A stretch of 64,000 nucleotides of DNA, taken from assembly GCA_013398955.1 (NCBI GenBank), contig VWPU01017455.1, forward strand, positions 1 to 64,000, given 5' to 3'. Made by a program: the position numbers and the translations under genes. Shown here piece by piece: positions 38,532 to 50,674 of the stretch; positions within the stretch are counted from its first letter, which is position 1; each line of letters begins with the position of its first letter. Origin of the DNA: Callaeas wilsoni (Eukaryota > Chordata > Aves > Passeriformes > Callaeidae). The notes under the pieces were generated by a model. That model saw only the letters and a list, made by a program, of their open reading frames with translations, did no database searches and was not told where the DNA came from.

Positions 38532-40430
38532 ACGAATGGCTTTTGAGAGCCTTGTGAGTTGTGTTTGGACAGCAGTGTCACTTGGATTCCAAGTGGGTAA
38601 CTGATGTAGAGGTGCCAAATAACTTGATGTGTATCTAACAACGAAATCAAAGCAAAACAATTCTGAGAAATAGACCCAAATCTACAAGTTTCATTTGCCT
38701 ATTGTAGTAATTGTGTTACAAATAAATTACATGCAAATTACTCTTCTGTTTGTTCACTCTTTGGAAGAATACCTGAAAATTATTTTTGTAGTTGGCTTGA
38801 AAAATTTTACTGACACATCAAAATGTATTGCTTAAGAGAATAAGCATGTGAACTTATCCTCTGTATTAATCCACTCAGTAAGTTCTCCTGAACAATATTT
38901 TTTTTCTGCAAACAGTCAACTGAACTTGCCAGCTGCACTAAGCATTCCTTTTTTCCACCTTCTTTGTACAGTATTATTTTCTGGTCTGTCACATTCTTTT
39001 GCTGTCTTCAGTGTTCCTCTTTACACAGCTTCTCTTGCATCACAGCCCTTAAGAATAAGAAAAATTAATTACTAAGCAACTGAATTTACAAGTGTTATGT
39101 TGTCCCAGAGATGTGGTTCTGTGCTTATCATGCCTTCTTTGACTTCTAGCTGTGTACATTTTTATTAAAGAAAAAAGAAAATCACCAGCTCTGTTTGACT
39201 AATGAGGAAAGAAAATGGATCTGTTAGGGTCATCCTCCTTGCTCTTTGGACATTTGGAGAATTGTTATGCTTCACAGCACAAAAATTGCTAAGGATTGCT
39301 TTGGGGAAGCAGGGAGAGGTGGACATCAGCGGCTGCAAGGAATGGAGCATGTTCATAGGAGCTCTCATGCATTATTCATCACAAGCTCCTTTCACTGGAA
39401 TCAGCTGGAGGAAGTAGTTAGTCTGGTTTGAGCTACACTAGTATTTATATTTAGGCGACTTAAACAAGCCCAGGCAAGTACTGCACCAACTCTCTCTATT
39501 CATCTGCGGCCAATTGTAGGGCAGATTGCAGCTCTGCTTACACCCCTCTGTCTCTTTAGTCTGAAGAACAGGAGTCATGCAACCAGGAACAGCTGCAGTG
39601 AGGATACACATGGGCATTCATGCTGGAAAATGAAGCTTCAGGTAGGAGAATGTCCTGACAGCAGAGGGATGCTTTTGAGCCCTGCAAAATAAATGTGTGT
39701 CAGGGCAGCCTGTCAAGGGAGGCTGCTGGAGAGGCTCCTCATTAGAGTGCTACCTGAATGATCCCTTTTAGTGTCATACTTTCTTCAGTTCTAATTATGA
39801 AGATGCATTTTTTTCTTTTACCATGTTTCCTTCATTCATGCTGACATTCTTCTAAAGGTGCTGGGGTTTAAAAACAGGGAGACAACTTGCTGTTTTTTGG
39901 AAATTTTTGAGCTGTTTTTCTTTAAGGTGACTTTTAAATTTTATTGGTTATTAGCACTTCTGTTTGGGGGGAAGGTATCCACAAGAGATTCTGTTAAAAC
40001 ACAGCTGGATGTGATAAGCTTTAAGCTCCAGTGTGTCCTTTCTGAGGGTCTGCATTTGAATGGCTGCAATATTTGCTACTTTTTTTTAATTTGCTGAAGA
40101 AAGATGCTTGAAAATAGGAGCTTCTGTTCTCAAAGCATATCTGTATTTTTTAATGTTACCAGTTGCTCTGAAAGAAATCTATAGTCTGCCTCTGCAAGCT
40201 TTGTATGTTTAAATTATCAGTGCTCTAGCAATACTGTTAATTCAGTTTTAGACAAAGAAGGGGATTTTGCAAAACCTTATGGAACACTACCAAAGGGTCT
40301 TTGTTCTGTTCGTGAGCATTATTTGCTGTGTAATGTGTGGGTCTGTGCATGTGTGTGAGAGGGAGGTACACAAACACATAATCTCATTTGGCAAGAATGT
40401 TCAAATGGTCTTTGCTTTGTTTGTCTGAAG

Positions 40431-40450
40431 TGTGTTTGTGTGTGTGTGTG
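40431..40450 (+). repeat. (TG)n microsatellite
   Basis: TGTGTTTG followed by a perfect TG run to 40450, with TG-rich sequence also at about 40338-40360. Confidence 0.9.
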
Positions 40451-41777
40451 CCGCCTCTGGAAGCGAAGTGCGCTGTGAGGGTATGCATCCTGCCCGTTGG
40501 GCATCTGCTTGAGCTTTGGGGAGGATGGCATTTATCTATCAATTTGCTTGTTTATTTATTTATTTTAGTGGGCTGATAAAACTTGACAGTGCAAAGATCA
40601 AGAGTCATTGCTAGACAACTAGGACAAAATGGTGCTTTGCTGTGCAGATGAGTTGTTTTCTTTTCAAAAGGATAGCTTGAAGTCCAGTCCAGGATTTAGT
40701 AAATAAGCATTGCTGGTGGAAGCAAAAATTGTCAGCTTTATGTGAAATCCTCCAGGAGATTAATGGTCACGTGGTTTTGGTGGAGCTCACATGTATGCTG
40801 CCTGCTAGTGTGTTGTCTTCCAAGATGACTTGATCACCTAAATAAAATTTGCATGTACACAAGAATGTTATTTAGTGACATTTAACAATTGAGAGTTACA
40901 AGATTTTGTCCCACACATTATCAGTCTGTGGCTTTGGTGGGGGGACACATGTATACTTTTGGTAGTCCTAAATAACTTAAAATGTTGACTCTAAAATTTC
41001 AAAAGCTTGTTTTGACTTTTTAGTGTGAAAGTTCTTCAAATTTATATGCTGTGCATACATTGAAAATTGCTCTGCTTCTTGAATTTTGCAGATGCTTCAA
41101 TATTTGCCATGAGACAGAGAGCTGGCAGTCTAATGTTCTCTTACAGCTGAATGTATGACCTTTCAATGTGTAAGATCCTTGTTTCATGCAAGCTTGCTAA
41201 CAGAATTCTTTATCTGATTTTATTAGACTTAAGAGGTCCTGTGCATTCAGTTAATGGACTCAAGTCAGTGGAGATGTATTTGCGACTATGTGACTTAAAC
41301 TTTACGGGTTTTTTTTAACAATAAAGCATATTTTACTCTTCTGCTGCTCAGTTACACCTAGAGTCCAGAGTTATGTTACCTAGTCATCAGGGTATGGGGA
41401 AGGAAGAGTTATTTCTGCACTTGCTTGTTTAATACATTGATAATTTAAAATTAAGTTTTCTAAAAGTGTCTCCATGTTGTTCTTTTTCAACAATCCAGTT
41501 CAAATTTTGTCTGTAGTCAGCCTCCACTCTGCTTCCCACTCAGCTGATTTTATTCTTTTTTTTATAATCAAATACTATTTAACACTATCACTGTAGCACA
41601 AAGCCACAATTACAGTGTGGTTTGCACAGAGAGGACTCAAACATTTTCACCCTGGCTTAAGCTAGTTTGGGCTCAGATAAAAGTGTCATATTTGATGTGT
41701 CGTATGAAAGTGGTTGGGCTTATGCCCATGCTTCAGAAATTCCTCAAAATCTTCAAGAAGCTGAAGCATGAGAGACC

Positions 41778-41833
41778 TGGATGGACTATGATCATATAAA
41801 ATCATATGGATGGACTGTTGATCATAAAATCTC
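41778..41833 (+). repeat. 29-bp imperfect tandem duplication
   Basis: TGGATGGACT begins at 41778 and again at 41807. Both copies continue with a TGATCATA...AAATC segment, the second copy differing by a few substitutions and a 2-bp deletion. Confidence 0.8.
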
Positions 41834-44800
41834 AGTCTTTGAAAGAGAATTTTTATTCTGATTTTTACAATTTTTTTTAAATTCCGACATTGTTACAAGG
41901 ATAAACTTTTGCATGTCTGGGAAATGTTCTGGATTAAAATATCTTCAAAAGTCGCCAAAGATTTGCTCTGTCAGCTAAGAGTGAGAAAAATATTTTGACT
42001 GAACAGAACACTTCAGGCATTACTTAAAGATAGAGGAAGGTGAGAGATTGTACTGAACATTAAAAAAAAAAAGAGGTAATGAATAAGGAAGAAAAGGGCA
42101 GAAATCAAATTTTTGTTATTTTTCTGTAGATCACTGTGAAGAGCTGGAATCAAACCAGAAGAGGAAACAACATACGCTCTATTCAGACTGTGGCAAGCAG
42201 CAGGGCTGAGACTTATTTGATAACACTCCTTGCTAGTTTCATCTCCTATCTCAGTGTCTCTCTGTAATGGAATATAGAGGCTTCTAATGGCAGAATCAGA
42301 AATACAATTAAAATATTCCGTATTTAACAGCAGCAAGAAATGTCACAAACTGAAATGAAGAGTATGCTTATATTGGTTTTAATGGAGCGAATGGAAGACG
42401 AGTTATTAGTTCTGTGATACAAAGGCAGCATCATATTGTAATAGCATTTAAATTAAATCCATCTGTGATGTCCTTGGGAAAAGTAGTAGAAAACAGAGAA
42501 GACTCCCTCTTTTGCCAGCAGCAAGGAAGGACAGTGACTGCTTTCCTCCCATGGGTGTGGCCGGGAGCAGAAACAGTGGTGGGGGTACAGGAGGGAGGGT
42601 CCTCTGCACCTCCTTGAGGATGGGCAGCATGCCAGACTGGAGATCTCTGCACTTGGGTGTGGTGGAGGAGGGCAAGGGAGTGCCATCATCTCCTTGTGCT
42701 TCAGCCTCAACGCTGTAATGGGTTTGGCCACTTCATCATGAGCATCTCTTGGCCACTGGTGACAAGGGAGGGTCAGTAAGAGGAGGCACAGAGACTGTTT
42801 CCCCCCACCACACCTCCCCAAACTTCCTCATCTCATTGTCCAAAAGGTACAGGATGCTCTGATATCTGAGCAGAAACAACTGAAATGCTGTTGTCCATTT
42901 CTTCCCTCCTGGGAATGACTGCAGGATGGGAAGAAATACAAAGCTTCCAGTAGGGATGTGGCCCTTTGTAAGGTTTGGTGGAGACAGAGGGATAGCAGAG
43001 AACCATATGCATCTCCATGGACTGACTGCAACTTCAGTGAGTCAGGACATGACTGTCAATACAGACAAGCCCAGTCCAAAAGCTGAATGAGCACATGAGT
43101 GCAGAGATGTGCCAAGCTAGCTGCAACTGCTTCTCTCTGATCAAGTCTTGGGCAAAGGGCTGAGTGATGTGTTATCTTGGCACAGCTCAGGTTTGGTCTG
43201 GTTTGTTTGTGCATTCATATTAAAGTAACAGCAAGTGAACAGACTGGAGGTAAAGTAGCACTTTGATGTTTTGCATACAATAAATGATAGTCATTGCAGT
43301 TTCGATTTGGAGCTACCTGGTCATATATTTGCCCTTCAGCAATGTTTAGAGAACAATCCTGAAGTGAGATGATTGCAGACACACACAATATCCGAGCTTA
43401 AAGCTAACAGAAAGGCATTTCAACACCATTGGTAAATGTTGGCGTACAAATGCTTATGACCTTGGACTGAGATATAAAATCATGAATAGGGATAGGCCAG
43501 TTAAATCTCTCCAAGTCAGACCACCTCTGCACTGGACTCTGCAGAGAGATTAAGGCCTGTGCCTTTCCTGTGCTTCTGGAGGAGTTTGCGTGAAGCTAGT
43601 GAAGGCTGGCAGCTTGAAAGCACTGAGAAAATGGAGGTCAGGAAGGAACCAACAGCAACAATTGCAGTCTGGGATTTGGGGAATTTGGTTTTATTTTGTT
43701 GTTTTTATAGTGTCATCCTAGGGTACTTCTGTCTGACTGCATCTCTGCACTACAGGTATTTGAGGCACTACTGGCATTTCTTTTTTCCTGCTCTCTTCCT
43801 ATCATGTGTTGTTGTTTTTGTGATTTGCTGATTTTTTACTAAGATCTAAATTCCGTTTCTGGAGAAAATAATCTCCTGTACAGGAGTAGAAAAGAATGTT
43901 TTCTTGAACCCTTCAGCACTAAATGCATATCTCATGAATGCTGATTAATCCAGAGAACTGCCTCGAAGACCCAAGGAGCCCCTTACGGTCATGATAACTA
44001 GAGTGCTAAAGTTGTCAACAAAGTGAAGACCATAGCTAGAATTGAGAACATAGGAACTGCTGTACCCAGTTGGATTAAAGCACCTTGCAGCAGTGTGCAA
44101 CAGGAGATGCTTAGGGAGTAGTTAAAAAAGAGGCATGCAGTTAGGTGGTATGTCAAAAGTAGTCATATCATCACCCGTATAATGGTGCTTCCCCAATATA
44201 CTGGAAGATGGTGCAAATAGGTAAAGCTTTTGTGATGAGTGGTTTGACAGAGAATTGTTTGTGTCATATGCAGCATGACCACAAATATTATAGCTACCTA
44301 GTTGTACCTTCTATATTTGTTAATAACACTTTGCATGCCACATGGACTCCTTCACTGTGAGTTGTGTCAAAGGACTATGAAGGTTTTGGAAGAGCAGGAG
44401 TCCTGTCAGCTGCAGTAGAAATGAGTCAGCTTTAACAGGGAAACCTTGCCCCTGCATGGCAATCTCAGAAGAGCATTTGGAGAAGGTCAAAAATAAGCAA
44501 TCATCAATAGACAGTTCAGTCAAAAAATAAAGCAGAGGTAAACTTTGATAAGTTACTGTTGCATTGAGTTACCGAGAAAAACAAGATACACATTAAAGAA
44601 ACAGAAGAAACTTTTTCTGTATGATCTTTAACATTCATAAATCTGTAAAGAACAGAGAGAATTTCAGATTATGCTGTTCTTCCCACCTCCTCTGCTTTTT
44701 GATGTCTTTTTGTAACTTGCTTTTCTTCCCTTTCATGTCTCTACTAGATGTGTTTTCAACATTGGGATTTAATTTTTGTTAAATTTCACTTCATCTGGAT

Positions 44801-45467
44801 ATGTCATTTTCACTTATAGATTCTTTACACTTGTTGCTAAAGTTACTCGTTTCTTTCTTACGGTTGCATTTCCTAAAAATACTCTTTTGTAATGTGTCTT
44901 GGAATCCATGTTTCTTTGTTAGCAACATCCCTTTTCCATGCAGCTCTACAGGTTGGGGGAAGAGCGGCTTGAGAGCTGATTCGCAGAAAAGGATTGGGGA
45001 TGCTGGTTGACAGCCAGATGAACATGAGCCAACAGTGGGTCCAGATGGCCAAGAAGGCCATTGGCATCTTGGCCTGTATCAAAAATAGTGGGGCCAGCAG
45101 GACCAGGGCAGTGATCGCCGCCCTGTACTCAGCACTGGTGAGGCCACACCTCAAGTACTGCCTTTAGTTCTGGGCCTCTCACTTCAGAAAGGACATTGAG
45201 GTGCTGGAGCATGTCCAGAGAAGAGCAACAAGGCCTGTGAAAGGTCTAGAACACTTGTCTTACAAGGAATGGCTGAGGCAGCTGGGTTTGTTTAGTCTTG
45301 AGAAGAGGACACTCGTGGGGGGATCTCATTGCCCTCTACAGCTGCCTGAAAGGAGTTTGCAGGGAGGTGAGGACTGGTCTCTTCTGTGTCTACAGAGAGG
45401 ACAAGAGGAAACGGCCTAAAGATGAGATGGGAGATTGAGATTAAATATGAGAAAAAATTTCTTCACT

Positions 45468-45543
45468 TTAGGGTGGTCGAGCATTGGAATAGGTTGCCCA
45501 GGGNCTGTTAGGGTGGTCGAGCATTGGAATAGGTTGCCCAGGG
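45468..45543 (+). repeat. 36-bp direct duplication flanking the N
   Basis: The segment 45468-45503 is repeated exactly at 45508-45543 (40-bp period). The 4-base spacer begins with the window's only ambiguous base (N at 45504). In the usual CR1 3' region this segment occurs once. Either a real small duplication or an assembly join with an unresolved overlap. Confidence 0.9.
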
Positions 45544-45550
45544 ATGTGGT

Positions 45551-45602
45551 GGAGGTGTTTAAGAGGCATCAGCACCCTGGAGGTGTTTAAGAGGCATCAG
45601 CA
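45551..45602 (+). repeat. 24-bp direct duplication in CR1 3' end
   Basis: GGAGGTGTTTAAGAGGCATC plus AGCA (45551-45574) recurs exactly at 45579-45602 after the spacer CCCT (28-bp period). CR1 elements normally carry this once. It lies only 8 bp past the N-flanking duplication. Confidence 0.9.
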
Positions 45603-46731
45603 TCTGGTGCTGGGTGATGTGATTTAGTGGTTTAGGGGTTACAGTGGTTGTGCTGGGTGGATGGTTGGACTTGATGATTTTAAAGGTCTTTTCCAACCTT
45701 AATGATTCTAGGATCTGTCTGCTATACTTGAATGAAAGACAAAGGCAATGATTGGAAGCTTTCCTGGTGCTACTTTATTATCTTGACTGCAAGCTCACCG
45801 CATAACTGCTAAATGCTGTTTAGTGCTGCTCAATGTGTTTGCTTGGTGGCTGTCACAAAGTGTGTGGAAACCTTCTGTGGCTTAAATGAGATGATCAAGA
45901 GCAAGCAGTCAAACAATCAGTGCCTCTGCCAGTCATCTCAGAAACTAAGCTTTAGCAGGTCAGATTGGCTAAAGAAAAGTAGGTCTCTGAAGAGAGAGAC
46001 TTTGTGTTGTAAACTTTATGTTGTAAAGTTCCACTGCTTCTCTCAGCTGGAAAACCTGTGAGGTTCATGTCATCTTTTACTCTCACTGAAGTGATAAGTT
46101 TTTCACAAGAGAGTTCCACAGTGGGCTTGAAGGAGGTAACAGTTCTCTCTGCCACTATCACCTCACTATAAAGGCTCTATAAAGTCTGATTGGGTTGAAG
46201 TACTGCCCTTCTTGAAATGAATTAAAATACCCTTGCCCTGAACTTGACAGGAATTTTTCATTCGAGTGCTTTCTTTATGAGCTAGCTGTGAGGAAATCCA
46301 AACAGCTCAACCCAAGCATTTCATCTTACAGCTGGACAAAGCATATCTACCACTGCTGTTTCTTCCAAGTTCTCTTATTTTCATGTACTGCAGACACCAG
46401 AAGGGTTCTGTAAAGCTGTTCGGAAGTGCTTAAAAACATAGGATGTTCTCCAAAGAGATTATCGGCTTGGAGAAGGTGAGGTTTTGTAGAAGAGCCTTGC
46501 AAGAGGGTGATTTTCCCATTTCTTCAGTTAAGCAGTTCAGGGCCAAAAGACTATTTAGATTATTTCCCCACCACACTCTTCCCCCTTGTCTCATTCACTT
46601 TTTTTCTCTTGCCTTCGGGCAAAGGACACAGTGACTTTAGCCTATTGGCTAGGTGACAACATCAGACAGCCTTGCCTCTGTGAATGGCAGCCTCATTTGG
46701 TGGAAAAAAAACCACCTCAAATTTCAGTGCC

Positions 46732-46892
46732 AGTAAAGAAAAAAAAACCTAATAAAAAGACCAAACCAACTCCAACCCCACGAAAACCACAGAAAAGAAA
46801 CCAAATCATCATCCCCACCCCTCCAGCAAAAAACAAAAAAAACTAAAACAAAACAAACAAAAAAAAAACAAACAAAAAACCACAACTAAAAC
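46732..46892 (+). repeat. A/C-rich low-complexity tract
   Basis: About 160 bp almost lacking G and poor in T, grading from A/C mixtures to AAAC/AAAAC runs. It translates to Lys/Pro/Thr-rich sequence in one frame, which is a composition effect. Confidence 0.8.
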
Positions 46893-47449
46893 ATACTCTT
46901 AGTTCTTTCTGAGATGTAACACGTTCAAAAGCAAAATCTAAACAGTGGTAGTGAAACAATGAGTACATTAAAAGATATGGTAATTTTGTGATCTCTGCAT
47001 TGAGCATTCCCATGCATCTGTCCTGCATGTAACTGAAAGAAAAGTTATGAAGATAAAGGTTCCTTGGGTTTTTTTAATCATACTCAAAAAAAATTTTATG
47101 TAATGCTTGAAATGTGTATTTTTAAAGATTTGCTTCCTCTGTGCCAGGCAGTGCTGCTGACTTTGTTTTTACTGTGTATTTTGGTGTACTCAGCTTCTGT
47201 GACTGGGGATGCATGCACTTGTTTTACAAATTTTAAGCTAATTTCATAAGTTCGAAACTTTAGTAATAGGGGTTTTTTGTGTATCAGAGCTCACTGAAAT
47301 TAAATTGTCGTTGTTTAAAAGGTGGTGAACAGTTTGGATTCTGAGTACTAGAGCCAGTAATGCTTCTAGTGGCAATTTGGTGATGAACTGGCACATTACT
47401 AGACAGTCCTTAAACTAGGTCCTAGCAAAGATTGTGGAGATGCATGGTA

Positions 47450-47474
47450 TTTTTTTTTATTATTATTATTTTTA
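47450..47474 (+). repeat. T-run and (TTA)n microsatellite
   Basis: Nine T followed by four ATT/TTA units and a further T-run, in intron 2. Confidence 0.85.
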
Positions 47475-49758
47475 AAAGGGAATCTGAAGCTCTTCAGTGG
47501 TAGAATTTGGCAGTTTAAAAGAGAGGTAGCAGGAGAGCATTGGGAGAAGGAAGAAATGTCTTTAAAATGTCCTTACAGAGACTGGTTTCTGCACCTTCTG
47601 ATGGGACGCTGAGGTACTACTATCATGGCCTTTTGTGTTTCTCTTGTCTGGGGATCTTTTTTTCTCTTTTTCTAATTTAATGTCAAGTTCCCAGCTTAGC
47701 CTGGTGTAACAGGAAGCAATCTCAAAAGCAATGAATTTAAGCTCCCTTATTGATGACTGTGATGGTTGGTTGATCTCCATATTGAGGCATTCTGTGGTTA
47801 CTACACACTGTTACTTCTTTCTCTTGATATTAAGTTAATAGTTAAACAGTTTTTACCATTCCATCTGGTTTCTGTTAACTACTAATTTTGTTGTTGTTAC
47901 TTGTCTTCAGTTTCTCTCTTGCTGTCTAGTGGAAAATTAGTGTTTCATGACTTGCTGGGGTACTTATTTTATCTCAATTGACAGTCAGTGGCTAATATTA
48001 GGATGTTGAAATGTAACAACACACTTCCCCAAGGAGGTATTTGTCTGTCTCAAAGGGGTCAGATTAGTTTGAAGAACCAGATGTAATACCTAAGGCTATT
48101 TGAGGCACTAGCTCTGCTTTCAAGTCCAGGCTGGGCCATCGTGGTTAGAGTAATAATCCCTGCGTTTTCTGTCTGCATTGTTCAAGAGCTTTGCTTCTGC
48201 TATTTTACTTTTTTTTAATACTTCCCTCTCCCATAATTGTGGCCCTGCACCCACGCTGGTCTTTCTGAGAGTACTGACTACATGTTGTTCTCCCTAAAAA
48301 TATCCCTTGTTTCAAGTGAAATTGGTCTCCTGTCTTATATTGGCTTCTCATTTCCCAGGTTACAATTAAGGGTCAGAGTAGGAGTTGACTTAGTGATCAT
48401 CTGTGCTGCAGTCTGGTATAGTTATTACAGTTGGACAGAAGCTCTTAAATTAAGAAACATGAGCTTAGCTGCAGTCAGCATCCCTGAAACGGCTTTGTGT
48501 ACAAAGCTTGGGAGCTGCTGGTTTCTAAGGGACAGTGGTTTGTAACTGTCCCTGTTGTTTTTAATCAACCTTAAAGTAATGAACTTTGGTGACAAGTTAT
48601 GACGATACCTCATCATTGCCACATCAGCTTTTCAACTGAAAGCATTTTCACAATTAAAAGACATCTTCTCACTATTTTTCTTAATGGCTGCAAGGGTAGG
48701 AGAGCTATAAGCCTAAGCTGTACTTTGAAGGCTCATGATTTACCAAAATATCTGTATTTAAATGTCAAGCACACTGTAGACAGGCAAATGAAAAAATAAA
48801 AAAAAAATCTCTGTCCATAAAGGTTATTTTGATTGGCAAACTTTTACTGGCTGTGCGAGGCAGGGAGTTTTGTGTCAGTATTTTGCACTATGGTTTTCAC
48901 GACATACCTGTGGCATTTAAACAAATTACAACCCTATCAAAGCTCTTAATTAGGCATTGGGCATTTTCTCTTCTGCCAAAAATGCTGTATTAAATGTAAA
49001 GAGGAGTTGAAGAGTCGTGCCAGTACCAAGCCAATTTCTCAGTAAGGTTGTCTTAACCTACAGTGTGGTTTAAAAATAGGAGGATGTCACTCCTCCTAAT
49101 AAACTGTAAGCACCAGTGTTGCGGATAATGAGAAATGTAGCTCATTACAAGAAGCTATTTCTATAAATCTTTCTTCTCTATCTCCCTCAGCTATACTGGA
49201 GCAAAGCCCTTTAGAGGTAAGATTGAGACTATCTCCTGGTTACCTGGCATAAAGTAAAGTACCTAGCTGTCCTGTGTGGGGAGGAACAGGCTTAGGACAA
49301 TGTATGTGATAATTCCAGAAAGGCAGTCTTTTTAAAAAACAAACAGAACAGAGGCCAAATCCATACTAAAAAATCAAACTAGTTAAATGCAGTAATAATC
49401 TGACCCAAATGCAGATTTTTGTCTTTTATTTTGGTCTTTTGATCAAGAAACTGTGTATCCTACAAAATCATAATAATATTATGGCAGATGACAACTGGAA
49501 GAAACTTAGTGGTGGGAGCTGAGGTTCTTCTGTGAAAGGATTTCTGAGATGCAGCAGTTGTAGGATGGATGTTTTAACAGTCTCATTTCTGCAGCCCATT
49601 ATTTCAAAGTCGAGTAAAGTACAACAGGGACAAAAATCTTCCTTGGGTGGGTACAGTTGGAAAGGAACTCTGCATTCTCCTTTGCTGTCTGATAGTCTCC
49701 CCCTAGCCCATGAAACAGCCTGTGAATCAGCTCTTCAGTCTAGTTTTTCTTGATGCTT

Positions 49759-49776
49759 CAAACCATTAATGGTTTG
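49759..49776. repeat. Perfect 18-bp palindrome
   Basis: CAAACCATTAATGGTTTG equals its own reverse complement. Flanking bases break the symmetry. The centre CATTAATG carries the homeodomain core (TAAT/ATTA) on both strands. Confidence 0.85.
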
Positions 49777-50650
49777 TGCAAATTGTCTGTCATCAGAAGA
49801 CCATCATTTCTCATCCCAAATTCAAAAAAGAAATGTAAGAGACATCCTGTCATTAAAAAAACAAAGCAAAACAAAACAATTAGGGGTAGAGGAGGACTGT
49901 TTGTTTTGTTTTTCTCTTCCTCACTTATATTGCAGATCATACTGCTTATTACTTGCTCTGTCCTCCTTTCCCTTTTTCGCTCTTCTGCTTTTTATTTAAA
50001 AGAGTTTTCACTTCTGCCATGCCATGCCATGTAGCAGCTGCTTTTGATTTGCGGAAGCACAAGTAGAAGCCTTCTCACATGTCTGACTCCAGGGAAGATG
50101 TTAACATGCTTTTCACTGAAAGGAAAAGAAGGGTGAACACAGATACATCTGAGATGAAAACAGAGCATCTGCAATAACAAGAAGTGTGAATTTAACAAGA
50201 AGGAAACATGAGCTCCCGATCAGCAGTGGGAAGAGAATCTGCTCATTGTAACCGCGAGCATTTTTGCAAGTTGTCTTCTTCTTTACCATTTTTAGATGTG
50301 AACCACTTTTACCTGTCAGCGCTTTTCAGAGGTGATCTCTGACTCTGTCCCATTCTTTTCAGCTTTGGGAAGGTTTAGTGTCCAAGGCCATAAAGGTCTG
50401 ATTACAGAAAGTGCCCCTCCTAGTTCCTCAGCCCTTGCTCAGTGGTTAGCCTTACCTTTCTTCTTTGCTGTTGTCTGTGGTACAAATGAAATCAACTACC
50501 TTGTCATTAAAATTGAGGTGACACTTGAAGGATTTCTCTTTTGAGAGAGTTTCTTTGTCTTAGTTTACTGTAGCCCTTGATTTGACGCCGTCAGATTCTT
50601 TCCATTAAATTAAAACAAAACGTAGTTTGTAAGGTTTTTGTTTTAATAGA

Positions 50651-50674
50651 TATGTATATATGTGTATGTATGTG
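50651..50674. repeat. Alternating TA/TG tract
   Basis: A 24-bp uninterrupted pyrimidine-purine alternation made of TA and TG steps. A degenerate microsatellite. Confidence 0.75.

Larger units (their letters stand above)
38532..44945 (+). other. MARCHF8: MARCHF8 intron 2, between the two CR1 copies
   Basis: About 6.4 kb with no recognisable exon. It contains a TG microsatellite (40431-40450) and an imperfect 29-bp tandem duplication (41778-41833). A GC-richer block at about 42510-42820 is stop-poor in several frames on both strands at once, which points to base composition rather than coding. Confidence 0.55.
44946..45714 (+). mobile_element. CR1 LINE, 3' portion, decayed
   Basis: About 770 bp reading on the + strand through the C-terminal part of the CR1 reverse-transcriptase ORF, the 3' untranslated region and the characteristic end (GGTCTTTTCCAACCTTAATGATTCTA). 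Protein motifs visible in one frame are [38 protein letters not shown] and LGLFSLEKR. The ORF is dead: a TAG stop is in frame at 45165-45167, and the frame is lost near the six-G run at 45317-45322, after which the conserved reading continues in another phase. It contains the N at 45504 and two direct duplications (45468-45543 and 45551-45602). The left border is approximate. It is in the same orientation as MARCHF8. Confidence 0.92.

Noticed and set aside
38321..38650. 109-codon minus-strand ORF as a host gene
   Set aside because: Its C-terminal half is the CR1 reverse-transcriptase end. The remainder is flanking intron.
42723..42760. GGCCACTTCATCATGAGCATCTC as the second MARCHF8 coding exon
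   Set aside because: The peptide (GHFIMSIS) only superficially resembles the expected GH.MS.SSNIS, there is no AG acceptor at the right place, and the SSNISK motif is absent.
42431..42821. Stack of overlapping ORFs in three minus-strand frames and two plus-strand frames
   Set aside because: Simultaneous openness of many frames reflects stop-poor GC-rich composition rather than selection on any one reading. No domain is seen.
45201..45419. 72-codon ORF resembling a reverse-transcriptase C-terminus as an independent gene
   Set aside because: It is part of the decayed CR1 element: an in-frame stop lies just upstream at 45165-45167 and the frame is lost near 45317-45322.
46586..46846. Lys/Pro-rich 86-codon ORF
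   Set aside because: The basic, proline-rich translation comes from an A/C-rich low-complexity tract.
48781..48812. A-rich run after an AATAAA-like signal as a processed pseudogene tail
   Set aside because: No coding-like sequence precedes it and no target-site duplication is visible.
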